Positions 38,221 to 48,971 are shown, counted from the stretch's first letter. The stretch: 64,000 nucleotides of DNA from Halomonas sp. GD1P12 (GCF_025725645.1 NZ_CP107007.1:372001-436000), one strand, 5' to 3'. The notes: generated from the sequence alone by a model not told the origin. Numbers and translations: made by a program.

Positions 38221-41200
38221 GCCCTGCCTCCTGAAGTGTCTTTCTCGACGTTGACCAGAAAGGACTTGAATTCCGGCGTCTGGGTATTGGCATCGCCCAC
38301 AAAAGGCGTGAGCGTATTGGCCAGAAAGCCCTTACGGGCAAGGCCCAAAAAGCCCCAATGAATCGGAATGCCCACCTGGTGCACGATACGGCCGCCGACG
38401 GTGATCGCCTTGATGCGCTTGGTGACCACCGCCACGGCGCGAATGTAGCCGCGCTTCGACGACACCCGTACCCAGTCGCCCTCCTTGATGCCCAGCTCGT
38501 TACCCAGTGCCTCGCCGATCTCGACGAACTGCTCGGGCTGCACGATGGCATTCAGGTGCACGTGCTTGGTCCAGTAGTGGAAGTGCTCGGTCAGCCGGTA
38601 GGTGGTGGCCGCATACGGGTACTCCTCCCAGGTACCCATCATTTCCAAGTCCTGGTCGAAGACCCGGGCCGCCGGGTTGTAGCGCACCTTGTCGTTGCGC
38701 GGGAAGAGCAGGTTGCCCTCCGGTACCGGGCTCTCCAGCGGCTCGTAATGGGTGGGGAAGGGGCCTTCCGCCATGCCCTGGCTTGCGAACAGCTTGCCCA
38801 CGCCCTCCGGGTTCATGATGAAGGGCATCTGACCGCGGGTCGGCGCGGAGTCCACCGGGAAATCCGGAATGTCGGCACCGGTCCAGCGCCGGGTGACGTT
38901 ATCCCACCAGACGAGCGCCTTGCGCTCCGACCAGGGCGTGCCGTCGAGTTTGGCCGAGGCGCGGTTGTAGAGAATCCGCCGGTTGGCCGGCCACGACCAG
39001 GCCCAGCCAAGCGTCTGACCAATGCCGTAGGGGTCGGCGTTGTCGCGGTTGGCCATCTGGTTGCCATCCTCGGTCCAGGCGCCGGCGAAGATCCAGCAGC
39101 CGCAGGCGGTCGAACCGTCGTCACGCAGCTCGCCAAAGCCCGCAAGCTGCTCGCCCATGCGCCGCACAAGCTGCCCATTGACGTACACATCGCTAATCGC
39201 GCGGCCGTTGTACTCCCGGGCAAGCTCTTCCGGGGCGGGCTTGTCGGGCTGTTTGTAGTGCCAGGCCATTCCCAGAATCGGGTCCGGGAAGGCGCCGCCG
39301 TCGCGCGCGTAGAGCGCACGCACGCGGGTGAAGAGCGCGCCCAGAATGTGGGTGTCGGCGCGCGCCTCGCCGGGGCCTGAAGCGGCGGGATAGTGCCACT
39401 GCAGCCAGCGGGCGCTGTTGACCGTGGAGCCTTCGTCCTCGGCGAACGACAGCGCCGGCAGGCGGAACACCTCGGTCTGGATTTCGCTTGGGTCGACGTC
39501 GTTGTACTCGCCGGCGTTGCGCCAGAACTCGGCGGTTTCGGTGTTGAGCGGGTCGATCGAGACCAGATACCTGAGTTTCGACAGCGAGCGCGACACCTTC
39601 GCCTTGTTGGGAATCGCCGCCAGCGGGTTGAACCCCTGGCAGAAGTAGCCGTAAATCTCGCCTTTCGACATCCGCTCGAAGGTGTCGAGAATGTCGTAGA
39701 GCGGCTTGTCGAGCTTGGGCAGCCAGTCGAACGCCCACTGAGTGTCCTCGCGGGCGTTATCGCCGTACCAGGCCTTCATCAGACTTATGAAAAACGCGTC
39801 GGCGTTTTGCCAGTACGACACCTGACCTGGCTGTAGCGGCGCCCGGCGCCGGGCCTCGAGGAAGGTGTCGACGTCCTGCTCGTCGTCCACCGGCGCCGAA
39901 ATGTAGCCCGTTAGCTGGTTCGACAGAAGCCCGAGATCCGTCAGCCCCTGGATGTTGGAGTGGCCGCGCAGGGCGTTGACTCCGCCGCCGCGGATGCCGA
40001 CGTTGCCCAGCAAAAGCTGAACCATACCGGCAGTGCGGATGATCTGTGACCCCAGCGAGTGCTGGGTCCAGCCGAGCGCGTACATTAGCGTGGTGGTGCG
40101 ATCCGGCGTGGCCGTGCTTGCCAGCGTGTCCCAGACGCGCAGGATCTTCTCGACCGGCGTGCCGCAGATCGAGGAGACCATCTCCGGTGTATAGGCGTCG
40201 AAGTGCTCGCGCAAAAGCCGGTAGACGCAGCGCGGATGCTCGAGGGTGTCATCCCTGAGCGCGAAGCCGTCGGCACCGGTCTGATAGACCCAGTGCTCCT
40301 TGTCGTACGAACGCGTGTGTTCATCGTAGCTGTCGAACAGCCCGTCCTCGAAGCCGAAGCCATCGTCCACCAGCAGGGCCGCATCGGTGTAGTTGAGCAC
40401 GTACTCGCGCTGGATCTGGTCGGTGTCGATCAGATAGCGAATCAAGCCCCCGAGAAAGGCAATGTCCGTGCCGGTGCGAATCGGCGCGTAGAAGTCCGCG
40501 ACCGAGGCGGTACGCGTAAAGCGCGGATCCACCACCAAAAGCTGGGCGTTATTGTGCTCCTTCGCCTCGGTGACCCAGCGAAACCCGACCGGGTGCGCCT
40601 CGGCGGCGTTGCCCCCCATGACCAGAATGACGTCGGCATTGCGGATATCGACCCAGTGGTTCGTCATCGCACCGCGACCAAATGTTGGGGCAAGACCTGC
40701 CACCGTTGGTCCGTGTCAAACGCGCGCCTGGTTGTCGAAGGCCAGCATGCCGAGGCTGGTGATGAACTTGTGGGTCAGGTAGCCCGCTTCGTTGGAGGAG
40801 GCGGAGGCGGCCAGAAAACCGGTGGTCGTCCAGCGGTTGACCGTGCGGCCCTCGCTATCGGTTGCAACGAAGTTCTCGTCGCGATCCGCCTTCACGTGGC
40901 GGGCGATCCGGTCGATCGCCTCGTCCCAGGAGATGCGCTTCCACTCATCGGTGCCGGGCTCGCGCACCTCGGGAAACTCGAGGCGCGACGGGCTTTTGAC
41001 GTAGTCCAGTAGGCCCGCGCCTTTCGGACAGAGTGCCCCGCGGCTAACCGGGTGATCCGGATCGCCTTCGATGTGGATGATCTGCTGGTGAGCATTTTTC
41101 GCCTCGTCACCGCGGCTATAGATCAGGACCCCGCAGCCTACCGAGCAGTAGGTGCAGATGTTGCGCGTCTCTTTGGTGTGGGTCAGCTTGAACGGGCGAA

Positions 41201-41309
41201 TGGAGGCCGCCGCCGCTTCCGGCGCAAACCCCATCATCGCCATACTGGAAGTGGCGAGCCCCGCCGCCCCCAGTTTGAAGAACCCGCGTCGGGTTACTTG
41301 GATCGTCAT
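38217..41309 (-). CDS. fdoG: Formate dehydrogenase-O/N major subunit, selenoprotein
   Basis: A 1030-residue molybdenum catalytic subunit. The twin-arginine signal [15 protein letters not shown] at the N-terminus exports it to the periplasm, and a 4Fe-4S motif follows in [14 protein letters not shown]. At 40716-40718 the frame has TGA; the same frame continues for 832 codons with [21 protein letters not shown], exactly as in E. coli FdnG, so TGA encodes selenocysteine 198. It is not a frameshift or a broken gene. It oxidises formate and feeds electrons through FdoH and FdoI to quinone. Head of the fdo-fdhE-sel cluster. Confidence 0.96.
40675..40718 (-). promoter_or_regulatory. Bacterial SECIS element in fdoG
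   Basis: Directly after the TGA (read on the minus strand) comes CACGGACCAACGGTGGCA, then the apical loop GGTCT and TGCC as the pairing arm. Position and loop match the SelB-binding hairpins of E. coli fdnG and fdhF. Confidence 0.85.
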
Positions 41310-41498
41310 GGTTCACCTCGGGCATCGATAGCACTCGACGGGAAGGCGCAAATTCGAGCCACGTTAAAGCCACGGCGTTGTCGCGCGTTTGTCTTTGTCG
41401 GGTGCCGGTACGGTCCTGGTACGATTTATTGGTTTGGGTATAAAACCAGACTAGCAGCTAATGCCGGCCAGTGGTCCAGGTGATCGTTCAACGCTTCA
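41310..41498. promoter_or_regulatory. fdo promoter region with inverted repeat
   Basis: The gap between the LysR-type gene and fdoG. A perfect inverted repeat TGGTTT / AAACCA with a 7-base centre (41430-41448) sits about 120 bases before the fdoG start and has the look of a regulator site, possibly for the LysR-type protein encoded just upstream on the same strand. No clear FNR or NarL site was recognised. Confidence 0.45.
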
Positions 41499-42434
41499 TT
41501 AAAGCGGCTTCGGGCTTGCGGGCGCGTCAACGTCGCCCACGGCGCCGCTGACCAGTGCTAAAAACGCATCCACCACCCGGTTGGGGCGCCGGTCCCGGCG
41601 GGTAATGAGCACAAACGGAATGCGATAGCTTCTCCGCTCGGCGTGCAGCGCGCGCATCTTGCCTGACTCGACCCACTGCGCGGCGACGTGCTCGGGCAAA
41701 AAGCCCAGATAGCGCCCGGTCAGGATGAGAAACGCCGCCCCTTCACGGTCCGAGGCCGAGGCGCGAAGCGTCAGGGCGTCGTGGGCCTGGCGCGCCTTGA
41801 GCGGCAGCGGGTAGCGCGGCGCCACCGCCGGCGCTTGGGTGATCTGCGCCCAGGCGGGGGCAGGCGCATCGAAAAGCGGGTGGCCGGCACCGCAGTAAAG
41901 GTAGGAGGGCTCGTCGTAGAGCCAAAGCGTCTCGAGGCTGGCGGGCAGGTTGACGTTGGGTACCACGCCGACGTGAAGATGACCGTCCATGACCTGGCGA
42001 ATTACCGCATCACTTGGGTCCATCTGGATATTGACGCTGATCTCGTGGCTTTTCGAGGCGAGCTCGCCAAGCGCATCGGTGACGTTCATGGCGGGCAGCG
42101 TCACCAGGTTGTCGGTGATGCCGATATTGAGCTCGCCCTTGAGCGTGCGATGAAGCGCGTTCACGCCGCTTTTGAAGGTTTCCAGCGCCGCCAATAGCGT
42201 AAGCCCGGCTTCATAAAGCTCCTTGCCCTCTTCGGTGAGGCTGAAGCCGCCGCGGCCGCGCTGACAAAGCGACAGGCCCACGCGCTTTTCCAGATCGCTC
42301 ATGTGCTGGCTGATGGCCGAGCGGCTGATGCCGAGCGTGGTTTCCGCCGCGGTGAAGCCACCGCACTCGACCACGGTATTGAATACCCGGATCAAGCGGA
42401 TTTCGTAGTCGCTCATCTGCCCAAGCGATACCAT
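41499..42434 (-). CDS. LysR-type transcriptional regulator
   Basis: A 311-residue LTTR. The helix-turn-helix is at residues about 15-75 (FNTVVECGGFTAAETTLGISRSAISQHMSDLEKRVGLSLCQR). The periplasmic-binding-protein-like sensor domain follows (GELNIGITDNLV...HLHVGVVPNV). I kept the first ATG, behind AGGAGA. It lies directly upstream of fdoG on the same strand and divergent from the GGDEF-EAL gene; either could be its target. Confidence 0.92.
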   Translation of the reverse strand: MVSLGQMSDYEIRLIRVFNTVVECGGFTAAETTLGISRSAISQHMSDLEKRVGLSLCQRGRGGFSLTEEGKELYEAGLTLLAALETFKSGVNALHRTLKGELNIGITDNLVTLPAMNVTDALGELASKSHEISVNIQMDPSDAVIRQVMDGHLHVGVVPNVNLPASLETLWLYDEPSYLYCGAGHPLFDAPAPAWAQITQAPAVAPRYPLPLKARQAHDALTLRASASDREGAAFLILTGRYLGFLPEHVAAQWVESGKMRALHAERRSYRIPFVLITRRDRRPNRVVDAFLALVSGAVGDVDAPASPKPL

Positions 42435-42453
42435 GAGGCTCTCCTGTTCCAGG

Positions 42454-42479
42454 AAACGATCTTTTTAGACAGATCGTTT
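42454..42479. promoter_or_regulatory. Perfect 9-bp inverted repeat in the LysR/GGDEF gap
   Basis: Arms AAACGATCT and AGATCGTTT with an 8-base centre lie 20 bases from the LysR start codon, in the 175-base divergent gap. It is a candidate autoregulatory operator. No T-run follows on the minus strand, so it is not a typical terminator. Confidence 0.5.
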
Positions 42480-42609
42480 ACAATGGCGCCGGTGTTTAAG
42501 CAACCTATCGTATCGCTTTGGGTCAGGATCACACACCTTGAACGTCAACAACCTTTCGCCCGCACGTTCGGCTGCGGTCTGCTGATCTCATGAAGAAGGC
42601 ATCCCCGTA

Positions 42610-45600
42610 ATGTCTCACTCACCGGATAGCACCCCCTCGTCGATCCTCGAGCCTCCTGGCCCCGCCGCCACTGGGCGACGCGCCGTACTGTGCTACGTGC
42701 TGGCGCTGATCGTCACCATCGGTGTCTCCAGCGCGATGATGTACCAGCAGTACCGCCAGGAAATCAGCACCGCCGAACTGCGTATGGAGGCGCGCGCCAG
42801 CGTCGTCGCTCAGTGGACCAGTGGCATCATGGGCCAAAGCGAGCAGGCGCTTTTCAGCCTCTCGGAATTGATGTCGTTTTTCGAAAACGAGGGGGGGCGT
42901 AATCCCGAAGCGCTAGAGCAGGCGCTCGATCACCTGACCCGCTACGTCACCTCCGTCGACGAAATGGGCGTACTCGATGCAAGTGGCCGCGTCATTCTGG
43001 CTAGCGACGAGCGCTACGAAGGGGTCTCGTATCGCGATGCCGGGTTCTTCGAAGCGTTCAAGAGTAGCGATCTTGTGCACGATGCCACCACGCTTCAGCG
43101 TTCTCCGGAAAGTGGCGAGGTCTATCTTTATAGCGCTCGGCGCCGGGACGACGCCCAGGGCGAGTTTGCCGGTCTCGCTGTCTCGCGTATTCGTCCGCAG
43201 ATCTTTGCCGATGCCCTCTCCCGGGTCGGCATCAGTGACGGCGAGAGCATTGCGCTGATCGACACCGACTATCAGCTCATCGCACGCCATGCGCAGCCAC
43301 CGCTGCGTGTCTCGATCGGCCAGCGGTTGGAGCTTCCCGCCACGTGGACGCCGCTCGCCTCCAACGAGTACTCGCGTACCTTCGTGATGCGCTCGCCCAT
43401 CGATCATCGCGAACGGCTGCTGCATATGGAGCGCGTCGGCGACTATCCCATCTACGCCGTCGTCGGTGTGGACCGCCAGCATCTTTTGAGCGAGTGGCGC
43501 GACCGCGTGGCGCTTTTGTGCCTCGTGATGATACTGATCGCGCTGCTGGGTGCCTGGGGGCTTCGCCACTATCTCAACCGGCTGGCGCTGGCGAGGCTTT
43601 TACAAACGCGCATCGAGGAGCGCGAGCTCGCCAGGGCACAGGCCCGCGAGCGCGACGTGCGCCTGGATGCACTGGTGAATTCGCTGCAGGATCTGATCTT
43701 CGTCTTCGATGAGCAGGGGCGTTTTAGCTACGTTCACGCGATCGACAGAACGCGGCTATTGCTCGAGCCTGAGCTCATCATCGGGCGCCACTTCACCGAG
43801 TTACTGCCAAAGGACCTGGCCGAGGCCTTTCAGAACGTTTTCGAACGCGTCAAGCGGCTGCGTCAGGTGGAGAACTACGAGTATCCACTGACCCTCGACG
43901 GCAAACTCAACCATTTTAACGCCACGGTCAGCCCGCTGACGGACGTGAGTGGCCAGTTTAGCGGCGTGCTGTCGGTGGTGCGCGACATCACCGAGGACAA
44001 AAAACTGCAGGCGGAACTCAGAATCGCCGCCGCCGCCTTTCAGACCCATCTGGGCATTCTGATCACCGATTGTAAGGGCTACATCCTCAAGACCAACGAC
44101 ACGTTCAGGCGCATCACCGGCTACAGCGAAGAGGAAATGGTCGGTAAAACGCCGCGGATGTTCAGCTCGGGTCAGCACGGTGCGGCGTTCTACCGCGAGC
44201 TTTGGCAGCGCGTGCATCAAAGCGGCAACTGGGAAGGCGAGATCTGGAACAAGCGTAAAAACGGCGAGCTCTTTCCGCAGTGGATCACCATCAGCGCCAC
44301 CTACGACGACAGCGACACACTCAGCCACTACGTGGCGACCATCAGCGACATCAGCGAGCGCAAGGCCGCTGAGCAGGAGATTCACCAGCTTGCGTTCTAC
44401 GACCCGCTGACCGGGCTTAGCAACCGGCGCCTGTTCATGGACCGGCTCGAAACCGCCCTGAAAGAGATCAACCGCCACCAGCGTTTTGGAGCGGTGATGC
44501 TGTTCGATATCGACAGCTTCAAGGAGATCAACGATACCCTGGGCTACCACGCGGGGGACCAGTTGTTGCGCGGCGTGTCGCGGCGCCTGTCGCGGATGCT
44601 GCGCGACACCGATACCCTGGCGCGGCTTGGCGGCGACGAGTTCGCGGTGCTGGTCGAGGGCGTGGACAGCAGCCTGGCGCAAACGCACCAGCTGGCCCGC
44701 GGCATCGCCAACAAGCTCATGGCCACGCTCAGTGAGCCCATTCGTATCAATGATAGCCTGATCACGGTGACCGCCAGCGTCGGGGCGACGATGATGTCGA
44801 ACGACCAGCAGAACATGGACGACTACCTGCAGCAGGCGGATATGGCGCTCTCCCAGGCCAAGGCGAGCGGCCGTCAGGCGCTGCGCTTCTTCACTCCGGA
44901 CATGCAGGCGGAGCTCTTGACCCGAGTGCGGCTCGAGGCCGACCTGCGCCAGGCGGTCATCTTCAAGCAGTGGCATCTTTTCTATCAGCCCCAGGTCGAC
45001 GCCGATGGCACCCTGACCGGCGTCGAGGCGCTGCTGCGCTGGGATCACGCCGAGCGTGGCATCATCTCGCCGGGCGCGTTCATGCCGCTTTTGGAGTCCA
45101 CCGGGCTGATCAATGAAGTCGGCGAGTGGATTCTGGAGCAGGCGTGCTGGCAGCTCATCGAGTGGGCGCGCGACCCGATTCTCGCGACGCTGACGCTGTC
45201 GATCAATCTGAGTCCGCTGCAGTTTCGCGAACCAGGCTTCGTTCGCCGAACCGAAAGCGTGTTCCAGCGCACCCAGGCGCCGCTTTCGCGCCTGAAGCTC
45301 GAGGTGACCGAGTCGCTGTTCGTCGAGGCGCCAGAGGACGTGCGCGATACCATGCTGCGGCTCAAGGCCCACGGCGTGCGCTTTTCGCTCGACGATTTCG
45401 GTACCGGCTACTCATCGCTTTCGTATCTGGCCCAATTGCCGCTGGACCAGCTCAAGATCGATCAGTCCTTCGTGCAGCAGGTGCCGGAAAGCTCGGCCAA
45501 CGCGGCCATCGTAAGCACCACCATCGCCCTGGCATCGAGTCTGAGTCTGGACGTCATTGCCGAAGGGGTGGAAACCCAAGAGCAGTACCAGTGGCTATTG

Positions 45601-45747
45601 GCCAACGGCTGTTACGCGTTTCAGGGGTATCTGTTCGGCCGGCCCATGCCAGTCGCCGCGCTCGAGGCCATCGCGCTCAGTGCGAGAGAGCGGCCAGACG
45701 ATCGAGAAGGGTCGGGTGATCCAGGGCCTGGTCGTCGGGAAGAATGA
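42610..45747 (+). CDS. Membrane GGDEF-EAL protein with PAS domains
   Basis: A 1045-residue c-di-GMP enzyme. A first membrane helix at about 23-43 and a second at about 298-318 enclose a periplasmic sensor of the Cache type. Two PAS domains follow (about 350-460 and 475-590), then GGDEF with an intact RLGGDEF (about 672-678) and an RDTD inhibitory site before it, then EAL (EALLRW at about 806, DDFGTGYSSLSYL, AEGVET, QGYLFGRPM). Both catalytic cores look intact, so it could make or degrade c-di-GMP. Its 3' end overlaps the convergent CobW gene by 71 bases. Confidence 0.95.
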   Translation: MSHSPDSTPSSILEPPGPAATGRRAVLCYVLALIVTIGVSSAMMYQQYRQEISTAELRMEARASVVAQWTSGIMGQSEQALFSLSELMSFFENEGGRNPEALEQALDHLTRYVTSVDEMGVLDASGRVILASDERYEGVSYRDAGFFEAFKSSDLVHDATTLQRSPESGEVYLYSARRRDDAQGEFAGLAVSRIRPQIFADALSRVGISDGESIALIDTDYQLIARHAQPPLRVSIGQRLELPATWTPLASNEYSRTFVMRSPIDHRERLLHMERVGDYPIYAVVGVDRQHLLSEWRDRVALLCLVMILIALLGAWGLRHYLNRLALARLLQTRIEERELARAQARERDVRLDALVNSLQDLIFVFDEQGRFSYVHAIDRTRLLLEPELIIGRHFTELLPKDLAEAFQNVFERVKRLRQVENYEYPLTLDGKLNHFNATVSPLTDVSGQFSGVLSVVRDITEDKKLQAELRIAAAAFQTHLGILITDCKGYILKTNDTFRRITGYSEEEMVGKTPRMFSSGQHGAAFYRELWQRVHQSGNWEGEIWNKRKNGELFPQWITISATYDDSDTLSHYVATISDISERKAAEQEIHQLAFYDPLTGLSNRRLFMDRLETALKEINRHQRFGAVMLFDIDSFKEINDTLGYHAGDQLLRGVSRRLSRMLRDTDTLARLGGDEFAVLVEGVDSSLAQTHQLARGIANKLMATLSEPIRINDSLITVTASVGATMMSNDQQNMDDYLQQADMALSQAKASGRQALRFFTPDMQAELLTRVRLEADLRQAVIFKQWHLFYQPQVDADGTLTGVEALLRWDHAERGIISPGAFMPLLESTGLINEVGEWILEQACWQLIEWARDPILATLTLSINLSPLQFREPGFVRRTESVFQRTQAPLSRLKLEVTESLFVEAPEDVRDTMLRLKAHGVRFSLDDFGTGYSSLSYLAQLPLDQLKIDQSFVQQVPESSANAAIVSTTIALASSLSLDVIAEGVETQEQYQWLLANGCYAFQGYLFGRPMPVAALEAIALSARERPDDREGSGDPGPGRREE

Positions 45748-46693
45748 CTTCCAGGCGCGAGTCCTGACGCCAGGCGCTCGCCTCGACGCTCAATACGCCC
45801 TCGGCGCGATTGAGCCGTTTCCAGCCGCCGTCGGTATGGAACACGCCCTTGGCCCGCGCTGCCTTGGGCAGCTCTGATAGCGTGTGGGCGAGCCGGTCGA
45901 GATCGAAGCGCTCATCCGGATGCCAGCGAAGCCCGCTGCTGGCGTAGCCTAGTGCCGAGGCGGTCTCGAGTCGCGGCGAGCCAGGCGCGGGCGAGCCAGG
46001 CGCGGGCGGGGCGCCGAAAAAATGGCCCGAAAGCGTTGGCGGGGCGACCAGTACCCGGTGGGCGTCGGGCATGACCACCGTTGATGAACCCGCCTGGCCG
46101 CCCTGGGTGAGAAGCGACAGCGGCAGCGCTCCGCCCGCGCTGTCGTGGACCCACTTGGGTGCGGGCCATAGCGCCTCGACGAAGGCCCGGCCGCGGGCGT
46201 TCTGGGCTTCAACGGCCTGGTCGGTCAGCGTGAGTACCACGGCGTCCGCCACGGCGAGCTGGTCGTTGAAGGTTTCGTGCTCGCGCACCCGGGGCTCATC
46301 GAGTCGGCGTGGGTCGAGGGTGGCGATGATGTCGCGCACCTCCAGCACGCCCTCAAAAGCTTCGCCGCGCAGCAGATCCAGCAGCCCCGCCGGATGGCCA
46401 AGGCCCGACGGTTCGATGATCACCCGATCGGGCCTGGAGCGGCGGATCAGCTCGACCAGCGCCGCTTGCAGCACGAACGCGAGCTGGCAGCACAGACACC
46501 CGCCGGGCAGGCCTTTGACCACCACGTCGTCGCGATGGTCGAACATCGTTTGGTCGATGCCGATCTGGCCGAACTCGTTGACCAGTACCGCCCATTTCTC
46601 TTCCACAGGCTTTTGCTCGATCAGGCTGTGGATAAGCGTGGTCTTGCCGCTGCCGAGAAAGCCGGTCACCACGTGGGTGGGAATGCGCGCCAT
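45677..46693 (-). CDS. CobW/COG0523 family metal-trafficking GTPase
   Basis: A 338-residue G3E GTPase. Walker A is GFLGSGKTTLI, the metal-binding CxCC is in GGCLCCQ, NEFGQIGID and EPSGLGHP are family motifs, and the C-terminal CobW domain has GVFHTDGGWKRLNR. A short PAPGSPAPGSP stretch comes from a 15-base tandem duplication (45977-46006). ATG 46693 chosen. Members deliver Zn, Co or other metals. It lies next to moaA in a molybdenum-cofactor cluster, but the metal cannot be read from the sequence. Confidence 0.9.
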   Translation of the reverse strand: MARIPTHVVTGFLGSGKTTLIHSLIEQKPVEEKWAVLVNEFGQIGIDQTMFDHRDDVVVKGLPGGCLCCQLAFVLQAALVELIRRSRPDRVIIEPSGLGHPAGLLDLLRGEAFEGVLEVRDIIATLDPRRLDEPRVREHETFNDQLAVADAVVLTLTDQAVEAQNARGRAFVEALWPAPKWVHDSAGGALPLSLLTQGGQAGSSTVVMPDAHRVLVAPPTLSGHFFGAPPAPGSPAPGSPRLETASALGYASSGLRWHPDERFDLDRLAHTLSELPKAARAKGVFHTDGGWKRLNRAEGVLSVEASAWRQDSRLEVILPDDQALDHPTLLDRLAALSH

Positions 46694-46702
46694 CGTCACG
46701 GG

Positions 46703-47695
46703 TTAGCCGCCGGTCATGTTCATGAAGCGCACCACCTGCACATCGCCGTCGGTCGTGAAGTGGTGGCGCTCGGGCTTGAGCGGCAGCGCATGGATGATCG
46801 CACGCTTGAGCGCGTCCATGTCGCCGGGATGGCGGCGAAGCACCGCGCGCAGATCCACCGAGTGCTCGTTGCCCAGACACAGCAAGAGCCGCCCCTCGAC
46901 GGTGACGCGCACCCGGTTGCAGCTGTCGCAGAAATTGTGGCTGTGCGGCGAGATGAAGCCGATGTGGCTGTCGCTGTCACTCATCTTGAAGTAGCGCGAC
47001 GGGCCCGGCGTGGTCACCGTACTTGGCATCAGCGGGTAGCGCGCCTCGATCAGCGCCTTGACGTCGTCGCTTGAGTAGAAGGTTTCGGCGCGAGAGTGAT
47101 CCGACACATCCCCCAGCGGCATCTCTTCGATGAAGCTGATATCGAGGCCTTCCCGGCGGGCGAAGTCGACCAAATCCAGCACCTCATCGTCGTTGCGCCC
47201 CTTGAGGATCACTGCGTTGAGCTTGATGCGCTCAAAGCCCACCTCTTTGGCGGCGCGAATGCCATCGATCACCTTGTCCAGATCACCGGTGCGGGTCAGC
47301 GCCTTGAAGCGCGCGGGGTCGAGCGAGTCGAGGCTTACGTTGAGCCGCTTGAGCCCGCCGTCGAAAAGTCGTTGGGCGTGCTTTCTGAGGCTTGCGCCGT
47401 TGGTGGTCATGGTGAAGTCACTGAGCCCGGGCAGGGCGCCGATCTCGTCGACCAGCTCGCCAATATTACCGCGCACCAGCGGCTCACCGCCGGTCAGGCG
47501 GATTTTCTCAACGCCGAGCTCGGTAAAGGCCCGCGCGACGGTGGCGATCTCTTCGAGGGTGAGCACCTGCGCACGCGGAAGAAAGGTCATCTCCTCGCTC
47601 ATGCAGTACACGCAGCGAAAGTCGCAGCGATCAGTGACTGAGATCCGTACGTAGTTGACCCGGCGGCCAACGCTGTCAATCAGTTGCTCGGTCAT
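46703..47695 (-). CDS. moaA: GTP 3',8-cyclase MoaA
   Basis: A 330-residue radical-SAM enzyme making 3',8-cH2GTP, the first molybdopterin intermediate. The N-terminal cluster is CDFRCVYC, the C-terminal cluster is [25 protein letters not shown] is the SAM motif, and the C-terminus ends in the required GG (NMTGG). I chose ATG 47695 (GAGAG six bases upstream); ATG 47701 is possible. It overlaps moeA by 20 bases. MoaC, MoaD and MoaE are not in this window. Confidence 0.95.
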   Translation of the reverse strand: MTEQLIDSVGRRVNYVRISVTDRCDFRCVYCMSEEMTFLPRAQVLTLEEIATVARAFTELGVEKIRLTGGEPLVRGNIGELVDEIGALPGLSDFTMTTNGASLRKHAQRLFDGGLKRLNVSLDSLDPARFKALTRTGDLDKVIDGIRAAKEVGFERIKLNAVILKGRNDDEVLDLVDFARREGLDISFIEEMPLGDVSDHSRAETFYSSDDVKALIEARYPLMPSTVTTPGPSRYFKMSDSDSHIGFISPHSHNFCDSCNRVRVTVEGRLLLCLGNEHSVDLRAVLRRHPGDMDALKRAIIHALPLKPERHHFTTDGDVQVVRFMNMTGG

Positions 47696-48971
47696 GGCCA
47701 TCTCTCGAACCGGTGGATGGGGACAGTGTAGTCGATTGGGGCGCGCGAAGCGGCTGGATCGCGACGACCTCGCCCGCCACGGCGACATCGCGCTCCTCAC
47801 AAAGCTCGATCAGACAGTTGGCCGCCACCATCGAGGTTAACATACCCGAGCCCTGGGCCTTGAGCGCGCGTACACGTATCACGCCTTGTTCATCGCCCCG
47901 GTACACCCCGCGAAGCAGATCGAGCCGCCCCAGGCGCCCTTCAACCGGCGAGTCGAGTACCGCCGTCAGGCGCGCGGGCGCGGCAACGGGCTGGCCCTCC
48001 AGGCGCGCCAGTAGCGGCGCAACGAACTGATGAAATGTCACCATCGCTGCTACCGGGTTCCCGGGCAGCCCGACGAAGGGCGTTTGGCGCGCGCCGAGTG
48101 TGCCGCAGGCCAGCGGCTTGCCCGGTCGCAGCGCCACCCGCCAGAAGCCGAGCGTGCCCAGCCGCTCAAGCGCACTACGGGTGAAATCCTTCGTGCCCAC
48201 CGAGACGCCGGCGCTGGTGAGCACCAGGTCGCTCTGCTCGGCGGCCCTGCCCAGCGCGGAGACGATCGCCTCCGGGTCGTCCGGCAGGATGCCAAGATCC
48301 AGCACGCGCGCACCGGCCTCTTGTAAAAGCCCCTTTAAGGCGAATCGGTTGGCGTCGAAAATACCCGCCGGTGGCAGCGTCTCGCCGGGCTCGGTGACCT
48401 CGTTGCCGGTGGAAAAGAGCGCCACCTTCGGGCGCTTGACGACGCGCACCGTGGCAAGCCCCAGCGAGGCGATCAGTCCAAGAGCGCCGGGGTCGAGACG
48501 CGTGAGCGCGGACAGCACTGGAGCACCCGCGGCCAACTCCTCACCGGCCCGGCGAACGTTCTGGCCTTTCACCACGCGCTCGGGGTCGTTGAGCATCACG
48601 GCGCCGTCGTGCTCATCGAGCTGCTCGCAGGCGATGACCGTGTCGGTGCCTGGCGGCAGCGGCGCGCCGGTGGTGATGCGCACGCACTCGCCTTCACCGA
48701 GCGCGCCGTCAAAGCGCTGACCGGCGAAGGCGCTGCCAGCCGGATGCCAGCGCGCGGGCAGCGCCTCGCGCCAGCCAAGCGCGATGCCATCCAGCGCCGC
48801 GTTGGTGTAGCGGGGCACGTCCATGGGCGCCGTGATCGACTCACTCAACAGGCGCCCGAGCGCCTGGTCGAGGCGAACCTCCTCGCTGCCTATCGGCCGG
48901 GGGACCAGCGCGAGCAGTGCCTGGCGCGCCTGGTCGACGCTCAGCGGCGCGCCACTTCGATCCGGCGTCAT
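47676..48971 (-). CDS. moeA: Molybdopterin molybdenumtransferase MoeA (copy 1)
   Basis: A 431-residue MoeA that inserts molybdenum into adenylylated molybdopterin. [48 protein letters not shown] and [15 protein letters not shown] are the MPT-binding motifs. The usual NSAMDGYA appears as [13 protein letters not shown], a small departure. Its start overlaps the mobA stop by four bases. A second moeA is at 50629-51834. Confidence 0.93.
   Translation of the reverse strand: MTPDRSGAPLSVDQARQALLALVPRPIGSEEVRLDQALGRLLSESITAPMDVPRYTNAALDGIALGWREALPARWHPAGSAFAGQRFDGALGEGECVRITTGAPLPPGTDTVIACEQLDEHDGAVMLNDPERVVKGQNVRRAGEELAAGAPVLSALTRLDPGALGLIASLGLATVRVVKRPKVALFSTGNEVTEPGETLPPAGIFDANRFALKGLLQEAGARVLDLGILPDDPEAIVSALGRAAEQSDLVLTSAGVSVGTKDFTRSALERLGTLGFWRVALRPGKPLACGTLGARQTPFVGLPGNPVAAMVTFHQFVAPLLARLEGQPVAAPARLTAVLDSPVEGRLGRLDLLRGVYRGDEQGVIRVRALKAQGSGMLTSMVAANCLIELCEERDVAVAGEVVAIQPLRAPQSTTLSPSTGSRDGHDRATD

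Noticed and set aside
38217..41309. fdoG as two genes or a pseudogene split by a stop
   Set aside because: The TGA is in the exact position of selenocysteine in FdnG, is followed by a SECIS-like hairpin, and selA, selB and selC are in the same locus.
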